Of a stretch of DNA of 64,000 nucleotides, positions 1 through 11,334 are shown one piece after another (position 1 is the first letter of the stretch; the number at the start of each line of letters is the position of its first letter). This DNA comes from Dyadobacter fermentans DSM 18053 (GTDB taxonomy: Bacteria; Bacteroidota; Bacteroidia; Cytophagales; Spirosomataceae). Where the stretch lies: positions 4,993,501-5,057,500 of the forward strand of contig NC_013037.1 in assembly GCF_000023125.1 (NCBI RefSeq), in the 5' to 3' direction. The notes under the pieces are model-generated. The model worked only from the letters and a program-made list of their open reading frames with translations, was not told where the DNA came from and did no database searches. Made by a program: the position numbers and the translations under genes.

Positions 1-537
1 ACCGACGATCAATGTCGCCGCCTGCCGGAATAACTCGGCCAGTGTGAATGACAGCAGGCCCTGCAATTGCGAAACATCGGAAGTGATGCGGCTCGTAAGC
101 TCGCCCACGCGCCGCTCTTCGAGATATGGAACAGGTAATGTGATAATCTTACTGAAAACATCCAGCCGGATATTGTTCACCGCCCTTTCGCTCACCTGGG
201 AAAACAGGTAGATCCGGAAATATGAAAACACCGCCTGCCCGAGTAGGACCACAAACAAAAGCAGGGTGATCTGATTAATCGAAAACTGCGATTTGCCTTC
301 GATTACCTCGATAATGCTGCCCACGAGCTTCGGAAATGCGAGCGAGGTGCCGGTCGATAATGCAAGGAACAGCATTCCCGCGGCAAATGTCATGCGGTAC
401 GGCCTGAGGTAACGCAGCAGATGAAGCGTGATTTTCAGTCCTTCCCATTTGATTTTTCTTACTGCGAATGGCGATTGCAAGTCGTTCCGGGGCAAATCTT
501 TGCCGGACAGCCCTTTCCCATTTTCTTCTTTGGCCAT
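1..537 (-). CDS. ABC transporter transmembrane/ATPase protein, 5' part only
   Basis: The first 179 codons of a minus-strand gene are present; the rest lies beyond base 1. The protein starts MAKEENGKGLSGKD, then has a cytosolic lead-in, a first membrane helix near residues 47-70 and a second near 90-108, followed by the coupling-type motif EERRVGELTSRITSDV typical of MsbA/LmrA-like exporter membrane domains (ABC_membrane). Known family members are homodimeric exporters of lipids or drugs with a C-terminal ATPase domain; that domain is outside the window, so the substrate cannot be told. The ATG at 537 was chosen because it is the first in this frame that leads into the family sequence; the frame stays open upstream. 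Confidence 0.85.
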   Translation of the reverse strand, partial: MAKEENGKGLSGKDLPRNDLQSPFAVRKIKWEGLKITLHLLRYLRPYRMTFAAGMLFLALSTGTSLAFPKLVGSIIEVIEGKSQFSINQITLLLFVVLLGQAVFSYFRIYLFSQVSERAVNNIRLDVFSKIITLPVPYLEERRVGELTSRITSDVSQLQGLLSFTLAELFRQAATLIVG

Positions 538-757
538 TTGATCTGTGTAAAAGCGCGGGACAATCGTCAGCCCGCATCTTTGTATATAATTATTGAATGC
601 TTGCCTGCAAAAATAAGCAATTATTCAAATGTCATCCGGCTGGGGCAAGGCATCAAGTTTACGTGCGATTTTGGCTAAAAATTGCTATTTTTTGAATGAA
701 CGGACGATGGGTCCTTTTGCCGGTGCGAAAATGTTGTAAAAAACTTGGGTTTCCCAG

Positions 758-785
758 GCAACCCTGCTTTTCAATTCTACGTATA
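758..785 (+). promoter_or_regulatory. Candidate ECF-type promoter of the sigma factor gene
   Basis: GCAACC at 758-763 and CGTATA at 780-785 are separated by 16 bases, 20 bases before the sigma factor start. ECF sigma factors commonly read an AAC-containing -35 and a CGT-containing -10, so the gene may be transcribed by its own product. The match is by eye. Confidence 0.4.
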
Positions 786-805
786 GGTTCAAAAAAGCAA
801 ATAGC

Positions 806-1375
806 ATGCCCGAGTATAACTCCGCCGTTCTTCAAGAACTACTCGACGGCTGTTTACAAAAAAACCGCCGCAGTCAGGAGCTGTTATACAAGCAGTTCTA
901 CGGCTATGCTATGAGCATTTGCTTACGCTATACACGCAGCCGGGAAGAGGCGAAAGAAATACTCAACGATGGATTTTTGAAGGTTTTCACGAAGCTGGAC
1001 AGTTTCGATGCAAGCCGGCCATTTAAAACCTGGTTGAGCAGAATCATGATTAACACAGCCCTCGATCATTACAGACAGGAAGTTCGCAGAGATGTTTTTG
1101 ACGACGTGGAGGTGGCGGAACAGGTGTCCGTCGACGAAACGGTTATCAGCAAGCTTTCCCACGAAGAGCTGGTCGGATTGATCCAGCGCCTGACGCCCGC
1201 ATACCGGCTGGTTTTCAGCTTGTCGGTCATTGATGGCTATACACACGAAGAGATTGCAGAACAACTGAATATTTCGGTTGGGGCGTCAAAGTCGAATTTG
1301 TCGCGTGCAAGGGAAAAGTTGAGAGAAATGTTATCCAAGATTAGTATTGACGACTATGATAGAGTTGCCAGATGA
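806..1375 (+). CDS. RNA polymerase ECF-type sigma factor
   Basis: A 189-aa sigma-70 family protein of extracytoplasmic-function size. Sigma region 2 spans about residues 21-92 (YKQFYGYAMSICLRYTRSRE, then FKTWLSRIMINTALDHYR), and region 4 about 122-178 with a helix-turn-helix YTHEEIAEQLNISVGASKSN. There is no region 3 or 1.1, as usual for ECF factors. It directs RNA polymerase to a small set of promoters. The next gene begins inside its last 20 bases, which suggests translational coupling to a membrane partner that could act as anti-sigma factor. A possible self-recognised promoter lies at 758-785. Confidence 0.93.
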   Translation: MPEYNSAVLQELLDGCLQKNRRSQELLYKQFYGYAMSICLRYTRSREEAKEILNDGFLKVFTKLDSFDASRPFKTWLSRIMINTALDHYRQEVRRDVFDDVEVAEQVSVDETVISKLSHEELVGLIQRLTPAYRLVFSLSVIDGYTHEEIAEQLNISVGASKSNLSRAREKLREMLSKISIDDYDRVAR

Positions 1376-2843
1376 CGAACTGGACAAGCTCTTCAGAAAG
1401 TCATCCGAAGAGCTTGATCCGACATACGAACCCGATGACTGGAACGACCTGCGCAAGCGCCTCGACCAGCAGGATGGGAAAACTCCGGCCGGATGGTGGC
1501 GGAAATGGTGGCCGCTGGGCGTGCTGGCGTTGTTGGTGCCGATTGGATTGATATTGTACCCGTGGGTAGGGGAGGATGGAGGAACGGTAGAGCGGAGGAA
1601 GGAGAAGTCAGAGGTCAATGGGTCAGGTGTTATTGCTGAGGGGGATGGAGCTGAGAACGGTGCCGTTGATAGCGGCGTGAAAGAGGATGAAGGTCTAAAA
1701 GCCGCCGTAACCGTGGAAAATGGTGATGGAATTGTGGATAACGGGATTTCGGGTGTTGATAATGAAACAAAATCCGGCGCTGAAAACAGTGTTGTTGATC
1801 GTAACGGAAAAGCTATTGGAAATAAATTGAAAACCAGTGTCAATCAATCTGGTAAATCTTCCTCAACGTCAGAATTGAATGCTGCTGTTGGTAACAATGG
1901 CAGAAAACCATTGCCCCGGAGCCGATCTAAGGCAGGCGGAGTGTTCTTAGAGCCTAACCGCTCAAAAGTGGAAGGAGGCGACGGGGCTCTTTCTTTTGAA
2001 AACAATACAAATGCGGTCGGCAGCGAAACGTACCTGCCGCAGCAAACGGGCCAGCCGATAGCCACGGGCGAAGCGGAGTCAAAAGCCGAAGAACCAGGTC
2101 GTACAGCGGTTTTTGCATCTGCATTAAGCAGTAAAGGGTTGAGATGGAGTGCATTAGCGCTGCCCGGGATTTCGGAGCCGGTGTATGAGCTGCCCGGGCC
2201 GTCTGCCCCGCCGAAGCCATCCTCACTTTCTGCGGACGATCAGCCGCTGGGCGCGGTACGATTTGGTTACTCGCCCGATCTGAGCACGGTAGGGTTGAAG
2301 GATTTTACAAAACCGGGAACGTCGGTTTCGCTGCTGGTGGAATATTCGGTGTTGCCTAAGCTGTATTTGCAAAGCGGGATGGTGTGGAGTAGGAAGGATT
2401 ATTATGCCCCGGCAGAGGCTTACCAGTTGCCGAAACACGGCTACTATCCTCCATTGGCACTGAGCGGTATCGACGGCGTGTGCAAAGTGCTGGAAATACC
2501 ATTGAATGTGCGGTTCGATATTGCCTCGGGCGAACGGTCACGCTGGTTCGCGACAGGCGGGTTCTCGTCGTACCACATGAATAGTGAAAAATACAAATAC
2601 CATTACATCGATCCGAAGGACCCTAATGCGCAAACACGGAAAGGATGGAACGGAAATACCGGCTGGTACCTGCTTAGTCATGCCAATGTTTCGGCCGGTT
2701 ATGAATATCGGATTTCGCGTAAACTCTCCCTCCTTGCGGAGCCTTCGATCCGGATGCCGCTCAAACGTGTCGGATACGGAAAAGTGAATCTCATTACGAC
2801 AGGCCTCTGGCTATCGGTGCGCTACACCCCTGTTTTCAAGTGA
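1356..2843 (+). CDS. Single-TM envelope protein with C-terminal outer-membrane beta-barrel, possible anti-sigma
   Basis: From the ATG at 1356 the protein has 495 aa. Residues 1-50 are cytosolic-looking and acidic with the motif PDDWNDLRKRLD; a single hydrophobic helix is at about 52-70; residues 75-290 are a Gly/Ser/Asn/Glu-rich low-complexity linker; about 300-495 has the alternating aromatic pattern of an outer-membrane barrel (for example LLVEYSVLPKLYLQSGMVWS). The start overlaps the sigma factor stop by 20 bases. In Cytophagales, proteins of this plan often follow ECF sigma genes. An anti-sigma role of the N-terminus is inferred from position only. A TTG at 1347 in frame is a less likely start. 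Confidence 0.7.
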   Translation: MIELPDDELDKLFRKSSEELDPTYEPDDWNDLRKRLDQQDGKTPAGWWRKWWPLGVLALLVPIGLILYPWVGEDGGTVERRKEKSEVNGSGVIAEGDGAENGAVDSGVKEDEGLKAAVTVENGDGIVDNGISGVDNETKSGAENSVVDRNGKAIGNKLKTSVNQSGKSSSTSELNAAVGNNGRKPLPRSRSKAGGVFLEPNRSKVEGGDGALSFENNTNAVGSETYLPQQTGQPIATGEAESKAEEPGRTAVFASALSSKGLRWSALALPGISEPVYELPGPSAPPKPSSLSADDQPLGAVRFGYSPDLSTVGLKDFTKPGTSVSLLVEYSVLPKLYLQSGMVWSRKDYYAPAEAYQLPKHGYYPPLALSGIDGVCKVLEIPLNVRFDIASGERSRWFATGGFSSYHMNSEKYKYHYIDPKDPNAQTRKGWNGNTGWYLLSHANVSAGYEYRISRKLSLLAEPSIRMPLKRVGYGKVNLITTGLWLSVRYTPVFK

Positions 2844-2898
2844 GCACTATGCCCACATTAGCATTGAATCGTATCTACTAATTTATTCATTATTCACT

Positions 2899-3402
2899 AT
2901 GAACTCAATTGAAAAAGGAAGCATGAAAAGAGGCGAATTCCTGCGCAGCCTTGGGCTCAGCACCTCAACGTTAATGGCATTCTACTGCCTCGGCACCACT
3001 ATGACGGCCTGCGGGTCCAGCGACGACGATCCGAACCCGAACCCCGACCCGGGGACAGGCACCGGCATCTCGGGAACAACCACCGGCTCGAACATCAATT
3101 TTACCGTGGATCTGACCAATTCGAACACTTCGAAGCTGAAAACCAATGGCAATTCTATCATTACCGGCGATGTGCTGGTAGCCAAAACCACCGCCGGCAG
3201 CTATGTGGCGTTGAGCAAGATTTGTACCCACGAGGGAAATCCGGTTGCATACAGGACGACATCCAATGATATTTTCTGTCAAAGCCACGGCTCGACATTC
3301 ACCACGGCCGGTGCCGTAACGAACGGTCCGGCTACCGCTGCATTGAAAACGTATACTGTGACCGTTTCTTCCGACGGCAACACTTTAACCGTGAAAGCTT
3401 AA
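2899..3402 (+). CDS. Rieske [2Fe-2S] lipoprotein
   Basis: A 167-aa exported protein. The N-terminus carries basic residues and a hydrophobic stretch ending in the lipobox MTAC, followed by a Asp/Asn/Pro-rich spacer (DDDPNPNPDPGTGTG), so it is probably a lipoprotein held on the outer face of a membrane. The C-terminal half holds both Rieske cluster motifs, CTHEGNP and CQSHGS (Cys-x-His and Cys-x-x-His), which bind the 2Fe-2S centre. Rieske proteins pass electrons, for example in quinol-oxidising complexes or oxygenases; no partner enzyme is seen here. It sits 12 bases before a DUF5777 gene and near a YceI gene, hinting at a quinone/isoprenoid or redox task. An in-frame ATG at 2923 is an alternative start. 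Confidence 0.88.
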   Translation: MNSIEKGSMKRGEFLRSLGLSTSTLMAFYCLGTTMTACGSSDDDPNPNPDPGTGTGISGTTTGSNINFTVDLTNSNTSKLKTNGNSIITGDVLVAKTTAGSYVALSKICTHEGNPVAYRTTSNDIFCQSHGSTFTTAGAVTNGPATAALKTYTVTVSSDGNTLTVKA

Positions 3403-3414
3403 CCTGCACCGACC

Positions 3415-4302
3415 ATGAAAGTACTCCGCCTACTCGTGATGTTGATGGGTTCATCAACAGTTTTATATGCACAGGACGACTTGCTGAACGAACTTTCCAA
3501 ACAGGACAGCGCGCAAACGGTGCCGGTTACCGCCACTTTCAAATCGACGCGCGTGGTGAATGGGCAGTCCGTGGAAACGATGAAAAAGAAGCACCTCGAT
3601 TTCCGCATTTCGCACCGTTTCGGGAAGCTTAATTCGGGCGCCTACCAGTTTTTCGGGCTCGACCAGGCGACGATGCGGCTCGGTTTCGAATACGGGCTGA
3701 CGGACGATCTGATGATCGGAGTGGGGCGCAGCACGTCGCAGAAGGTGTATGATTTTTTTGGTAAATATAAACTACTGAAACAGAGCACCGGCGCACGCAT
3801 TATGCCGGTTTCGGTGACGCTGTTTGGCGGCACGGGCGTGGCTACGGTGGATAAGGAGCGGGAGTTTCAGGATAAGCTTTATTACACGGCCCAGGTGCTG
3901 GTAGCGCGCAAGTTTGGCGAAAGATTGTCGCTCCAACTGTCGCCAACCTACTTGTACCGCACCATGCCGGACGTGACCGGCGATGAAAAAGTAGTACTTG
4001 CCGTGGGCATCGGCGGGAGGTTTAAGCTGTCGAAACGCGTGTCTTTGAACGGGGAGTACTTTTACACCGCCCGCGAGAAGAACACGGTCACGGCCCCTTA
4101 CCACGATTCCATGTCATTCGGCGTCGATATTGAGACGGGCGGGCACGTTTTTCAGCTGCATTTTACCAATTCCCTGGGCATGATCGAGAAGCAATTCATC
4201 GGTGAAACCGCCGGCAGCTGGGGCAAAGGGGATATCCATTACGGGTTCAACATTTCCCGGACTTTCAGTTTCGACAAGAAGAATAAGAGACAGCCAAACT
4301 GA
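3415..4302 (+). CDS. DUF5777 family beta-barrel protein
   Basis: A 295-aa protein with a signal peptide (cleavage after LYAQ) and a body made of short amphipathic strands with many aromatic ends, as in an outer-membrane barrel. The opening of the mature part (HLDFRISHRFGKLNSG, then FGLDQATMRLGFEYG) fits the DUF5777 family of Bacteroidota. Its function is not known. Spacing of 12 bases to both the Rieske gene before and the YceI gene after points to a common transcript; these three families are seen together in other Bacteroidota, so a shared electron-transfer or lipid-handling role is possible but unproven. Confidence 0.82.
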   Translation: MKVLRLLVMLMGSSTVLYAQDDLLNELSKQDSAQTVPVTATFKSTRVVNGQSVETMKKKHLDFRISHRFGKLNSGAYQFFGLDQATMRLGFEYGLTDDLMIGVGRSTSQKVYDFFGKYKLLKQSTGARIMPVSVTLFGGTGVATVDKEREFQDKLYYTAQVLVARKFGERLSLQLSPTYLYRTMPDVTGDEKVVLAVGIGGRFKLSKRVSLNGEYFYTAREKNTVTAPYHDSMSFGVDIETGGHVFQLHFTNSLGMIEKQFIGETAGSWGKGDIHYGFNISRTFSFDKKNKRQPN

Positions 4303-4314
4303 TCCATTACCATC

Positions 4315-4875
4315 ATGAAAACGCACTTTTTCCGCGTGGCCTGCCTGGCCATGTTCAGTACCGCTTTGCTCTCTGAAAATGCATTCGCCCAAATGTTTTC
4401 AACCTCCGGCGGCAATACGAAGTTTTCGGCATCGACGCCTTTGGAAAACATCGAGGCAGAAAACAAAAAATCGCAAGTGATCCTGAATACGGCGAACAGC
4501 GAAATCGCGATCCGGATGAACATGCGCGACTTCGTTTTCCCGAACAAGCTCATGCAGGAGCATTTCAATGAGAATTACATCGAATCGGAGAAATACCCGA
4601 CGGCCACGTTTTCGGGCAAAGTCGATAAGGCGCCGGATTATGCCAAAGACGGCGATTACGACGTGTCAGCCACCGGGAAGTTCACGGTTCACGGCGTGAC
4701 CAGGGAGCGGACGATCAAAGGGAAGATGAAAGTGGAGGGAGGTAAAATCACGATCAGTTCCGACTTCGAGGTGGCGCTGGTGGACCATAAAATCGAAGTA
4801 CCAAAAGTGGTTTTCGTGAAAATCGCGCAGATCATCAAAGTGAAGGCGCAGTATGTGCTGTCGCCAAAAAAATGA
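4315..4875 (+). CDS. YceI family periplasmic protein
   Basis: A 186-aa protein with a signal peptide ending at FAQ. The mature part has the lipocalin-like YceI pattern: an opening strand with FSTSGGNTKFSASTPLEN, the core KYPTATFSGK and the segment GKFTVHGVTRERTIKGK. YceI proteins bind long isoprenoids, such as polyprenyl chains of quinones, in a hydrophobic pocket in the periplasm. It is the last gene of the plus-strand run that begins with the sigma factor and is followed at once by a hairpin terminator. Confidence 0.92.
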   Translation: MKTHFFRVACLAMFSTALLSENAFAQMFSTSGGNTKFSASTPLENIEAENKKSQVILNTANSEIAIRMNMRDFVFPNKLMQEHFNENYIESEKYPTATFSGKVDKAPDYAKDGDYDVSATGKFTVHGVTRERTIKGKMKVEGGKITISSDFEVALVDHKIEVPKVVFVKIAQIIKVKAQYVLSPKK

Positions 4876-4876
4876 T

Positions 4877-4914
4877 AAAGACCTGGCAAGGTTTTCCGTG
4901 TTGTCAGGTCTTTA
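4877..4914. terminator. Bidirectional hairpin terminator after YceI
   Basis: The arms AAAGACCTGGCAA (4877-4889) and TTGTCAGGTCTTT (4901-4913) form a 13-bp stem with one G-U pair and an 11-base loop. It separates the YceI gene from the convergent beta-galactosidase gene. Confidence 0.75.
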
Positions 4915-4934
4915 TTAAAACTGTGGGGTATTGC

Positions 4935-4973
4935 AGACTTGGTAAGCCTTTCTTGAACTTGCCAAGTCTTTTC
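4935..4973. terminator. Second tandem hairpin between convergent genes
   Basis: The arms AGACTTGGTAAG (4935-4946) and CTTGCCAAGTCT (4958-4969) form a 12-bp stem with one wobble pair, followed by TTTT. Its arms resemble those of the hairpin 20 bases before it. It ends just before the beta-galactosidase stop codon and can serve the minus strand. Confidence 0.7.
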
Positions 4974-4974
4974 A

Positions 4975-8493
<3,519 letters not shown>

Positions 8494-8541
8494 TTATTTG
8501 AAGAATGCCTTTAATTTGCTTTCACATGTAAATTCTCTGCT

Positions 8542-9309
8542 ATGCTTTTAGCCGTCGACGTTGGCAATACCGACACTGTTTTCGGGCTTCATGGTTCCGG
8601 TAACTGGGAGCACATCTGGCGGATGCGCTCGCTGGTGCAGGAAAACGAGGCGCATTACGAATCGAAACTGCGGCTGCATTTCCTGGAAGCGGGGCTGTGG
8701 TTTGGCGATGTGGAAACGGTGGTGGTGAGCAGCGTGGTGCCGGCAATTGCGCCAGTGATCCTACGGATGCTCCGTTCGCTGTTCGGAGACGGTGTGATCG
8801 TCGTCGGACCCGAGATTTATCCTGCATTATCCATTGAAATCGACCATCCGCACGAGATCGGCGCGGACCTGATCGCGAATGCGGTAGCCGTTTCCACGCG
8901 TTATAAACAGAATTGCGTGGTCGTCGATTTCGGGACTGCATTAACTTTTACGACTGTTTCCAAAGACAGCAAAATCCTGGGCGTAGCGATATTGCCGGGG
9001 CTGGTAACGGCCGTGAAAGCGTTATTTGCGAACACCGCGCAGCTGCCCGAAGTGCCGTTGGAACTGCCGCAGTCGGCGATTGGGAAAAACACGGTCGAGG
9101 CCATTCAGGCGGGCATTTTGCTGGGGTATGAAGGATTGGTGAAATCGCTGCTGGGCCGCATTCGTGCAGAGCTGGGCGGCGAATGCATTGCCGTTGCCAC
9201 AGGCGGGTTATCGTCCATTATCGACACCCTCCGTGACGAGTTTACGGAAATTGATAGAAAATTAACATTGGACGGCCTGCGCATCATCGGCGAAAGCCTC
9301 AGGAAGTAG
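8542..9309 (+). CDS. coaX: Type III pantothenate kinase
   Basis: A 255-aa protein with the actin-like ATPase fold motifs of type III pantothenate kinases: phosphate-binding MLLAVDVGNTDT at the N-terminus, HPHEIGADLIANAVA in the middle with the catalytic Asp, CVVVDFGTALTF, and VATGG near the C-terminus. It phosphorylates pantothenate, the first step of coenzyme A synthesis, in the cytosol. The length is normal for the family. It is divergent from the beta-galactosidase gene. Its last 11 bases overlap, tail to tail, the end of the next gene on the other strand. Confidence 0.95.
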   Translation: MLLAVDVGNTDTVFGLHGSGNWEHIWRMRSLVQENEAHYESKLRLHFLEAGLWFGDVETVVVSSVVPAIAPVILRMLRSLFGDGVIVVGPEIYPALSIEIDHPHEIGADLIANAVAVSTRYKQNCVVVDFGTALTFTTVSKDSKILGVAILPGLVTAVKALFANTAQLPEVPLELPQSAIGKNTVEAIQAGILLGYEGLVKSLLGRIRAELGGECIAVATGGLSSIIDTLRDEFTEIDRKLTLDGLRIIGESLRK

Positions 9310-9718
9310 TTTTGAAATACCCATCCTCAATCAAAGGCAAATCCAAAACCGGCTGATTATACAAATACACCCAACAATCCCTGACCAGCTCCTCACCACC
9401 CCTAACCACTTCCTGACTATCCCTGACAGGCACCACCTTCCTGACATACAAACTCGCCGCCTCGTCTTCCAGAACATCCTCATACTCATCGAGTTCTTTT
9501 AGGATGTCGAGTGAATGCAATTGATAAATCTCGCCGCGCACGAGCGTAGGCGCATCAGGCTCGAACAAGGCTCCCGGATACCATTCCACGCGGAATAAGC
9601 GGCCATTGAAATACCCCTTTCCCAGGTACTCCGACGACGCTCGCAGCTTCCGCGCATAGGGGTTGTGAAATGCCTGCATCAGAGTGCCGTATGTGAATAT
9701 ATTATATAACTTTTCCAT
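9299..9718 (-). CDS. Gamma-glutamylcyclotransferase-like protein
   Basis: A 139-aa protein of the GGCT/AIG2-like fold. The family signature YGTLM is near the N-terminus (residues 9-13), and DEYE in the middle carries the expected catalytic Glu. Members act on gamma-glutamyl amines or peptides and release 5-oxoproline, but many are uncharacterised, so the substrate is open. The gene is alone on the minus strand and overlaps the convergent coaX by 11 bases. Confidence 0.82.
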   Translation of the reverse strand: MEKLYNIFTYGTLMQAFHNPYARKLRASSEYLGKGYFNGRLFRVEWYPGALFEPDAPTLVRGEIYQLHSLDILKELDEYEDVLEDEAASLYVRKVVPVRDSQEVVRGGEELVRDCWVYLYNQPVLDLPLIEDGYFKTTS

Positions 9719-9811
9719 TCTGCGGCCAGAAGATCGGAAATTCCGCTTAATGCAGAACTGTATTTCTCTTATATTTACATGTAAGCTTCTTCATTATACT
9801 AATATACCGTT

Positions 9812-11272
9812 ATGTACGAAAAGAATCTTGGTACAAAACAAAAAGCATTAAGGATCAACCTCGACCGCCGGATCTACGGGTCATTTGCGGAAATCGGGGC
9901 GGGTCAGGAAACGGCGGCTTACTTCTTCAAAGCCGGCGGCGCATCAGGAACCATCGCGAAAACCATGTCGGCCTACGACATGACGTTCAGCGACGCGATA
10001 TACGGGACGGAAGAGGGCGGAAGGTACGTGGTGGAATCCCGGCTGATGAAAATGCTCAACCGTGAGTATAACCTCGTAGAAAAGCGGCTGTCGGAAAAAC
10101 GCGGTGTGGACAGCACATTTTTTGCTTTTGCCAATACAGTAGTTGCCCTTAATTTTCAGAAAACCAACGAATCGCACGGCTGGATCGGCCTGCAATTTCA
10201 GCTCACGCCGATGGGCCCGACGAACTATGTCGTGATCCACGTGCGGATGCGGGACGATGAAAATATTTTGCAACAGCAGGCGCTGGGGATTATCGGAGTA
10301 AACCTGATTTACGGCTGCTATTACTACTACAAATCGCCCGAAATCCTGCTCATGTCGCTCATGGACGACCTAACAATTGATCGCATTGAGATCGACATGG
10401 TGCGGTTTAGCGGGCCGGATTTTGCCAAAGTGGATAACCGCCTGATGAGCCTGCGGCTCGTGAAAAACGGCTTTACCGACGCTGCATTGTTCGGCAGCGA
10501 CGGCGGTGTGCTGCAACCTTCCGAGGCTTTATACAAAAAGCACATTCTCATGATGCGTGGCCGCCTGCGCCCGATCACGAACGTGCATATCGACCTGATC
10601 AGCAATGGTCAGCGGCAGTTTTTGGCAGAGGAAGATGTGGATGAATCGAAAGTGGTACTCATTTCGGAGCTCACCTTGCATAACCTCAAAGCCGGCGACC
10701 GCGATATCGACGAAAAGGACTTCCTCGACCGCGTGGACATTCTGTGTTCGCTGGGGCATATGGTGATGATTTCCAGCCACCATGAATATTACCGTCTGGT
10801 GGCTTACCTTTCCCGATTGACCAAACTGAAATCCGGCCTGCTCCTAGGTAGCCCCAATTTGCAGGATATATTTGAAGAAAAGCATTATCAGTTCCTGCAA
10901 GGCGGCATTCTCGAATCCTTCGCGACGCTGTTCAGCCGGAAGGTGAAACTGTACATTTATCCTACTTTACAGCCCGATGGCTCAGTTTACAGCTGCGAAA
11001 ACTTCCGCGTGCCGGAGCATTTGCGGCCTTTGTTCCAATACCTCATTGTGAATGATAAGATTGAGGATATCCGGAACTACAACATCGAGCACATGCACAT
11101 CACCACCGACTCGGTGCTGGAAATGATCAAGCGCGGCGAGCCGGGTTGGGAAAAGCTGGTGCCGGAGAATGTGGCGCAGATGATCAAGGAAAAGGCGCTG
11201 TTCGGGCTTCCGAGTGAGACTAATTACGTGGATACCGTAAAGCAGATTCACCAGGCTGTGGGGAATTTGTAG
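9812..11272 (+). CDS. Conserved protein of unknown function, 486 aa
   Basis: I do not recognise a characterised family. The protein is soluble: no signal peptide and no membrane helix. The N-terminal part has RRIYGSFAEIGAGQETAAYF and a Gly/Ala-rich FFKAGGASGTIAKTMSAYD; the middle has YYYYKSPEILLMSLMDDLT and a His pair in MVMISSHHEYYRLVAYLSRL; the end is DTVKQIHQAVGNL. The well-formed long frame and codon use like its neighbours argue for a real, probably housekeeping gene. There is no HxGH nucleotidyltransferase motif. The next gene starts 52 bases later on the same strand but has its own regulatory palindrome. Confidence 0.8.
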   Translation: MYEKNLGTKQKALRINLDRRIYGSFAEIGAGQETAAYFFKAGGASGTIAKTMSAYDMTFSDAIYGTEEGGRYVVESRLMKMLNREYNLVEKRLSEKRGVDSTFFAFANTVVALNFQKTNESHGWIGLQFQLTPMGPTNYVVIHVRMRDDENILQQQALGIIGVNLIYGCYYYYKSPEILLMSLMDDLTIDRIEIDMVRFSGPDFAKVDNRLMSLRLVKNGFTDAALFGSDGGVLQPSEALYKKHILMMRGRLRPITNVHIDLISNGQRQFLAEEDVDESKVVLISELTLHNLKAGDRDIDEKDFLDRVDILCSLGHMVMISSHHEYYRLVAYLSRLTKLKSGLLLGSPNLQDIFEEKHYQFLQGGILESFATLFSRKVKLYIYPTLQPDGSVYSCENFRVPEHLRPLFQYLIVNDKIEDIRNYNIEHMHITTDSVLEMIKRGEPGWEKLVPENVAQMIKEKALFGLPSETNYVDTVKQIHQAVGNL

Positions 11273-11302
11273 GAACGGCATTAAATATTGATTGATCTTA
11301 GC

Positions 11303-11334
11303 TTTTGGACATAAATTCCGGTTTATGTCCAAAA
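11303..11334 (+). promoter_or_regulatory. Perfect palindrome covering the Nramp start codon
   Basis: Two 13-base arms, TTTTGGACATAAA (11303-11315) and TTTATGTCCAAAA (11322-11334), are perfect inverted copies around the six bases TTCCGG. The start codon of the transporter (ATG 11325-11327) lies inside the right arm. In RNA this would hide the start; in DNA it could be an operator of a dimeric metal sensor. Which one cannot be told from sequence alone. Confidence 0.7.

Noticed and set aside
275..577. Open frame of 100 codons on the minus strand
   Set aside because: It lies in another frame over the ABC exporter gene, which gives the family sequence; the overlap frame has no domain and a random composition.
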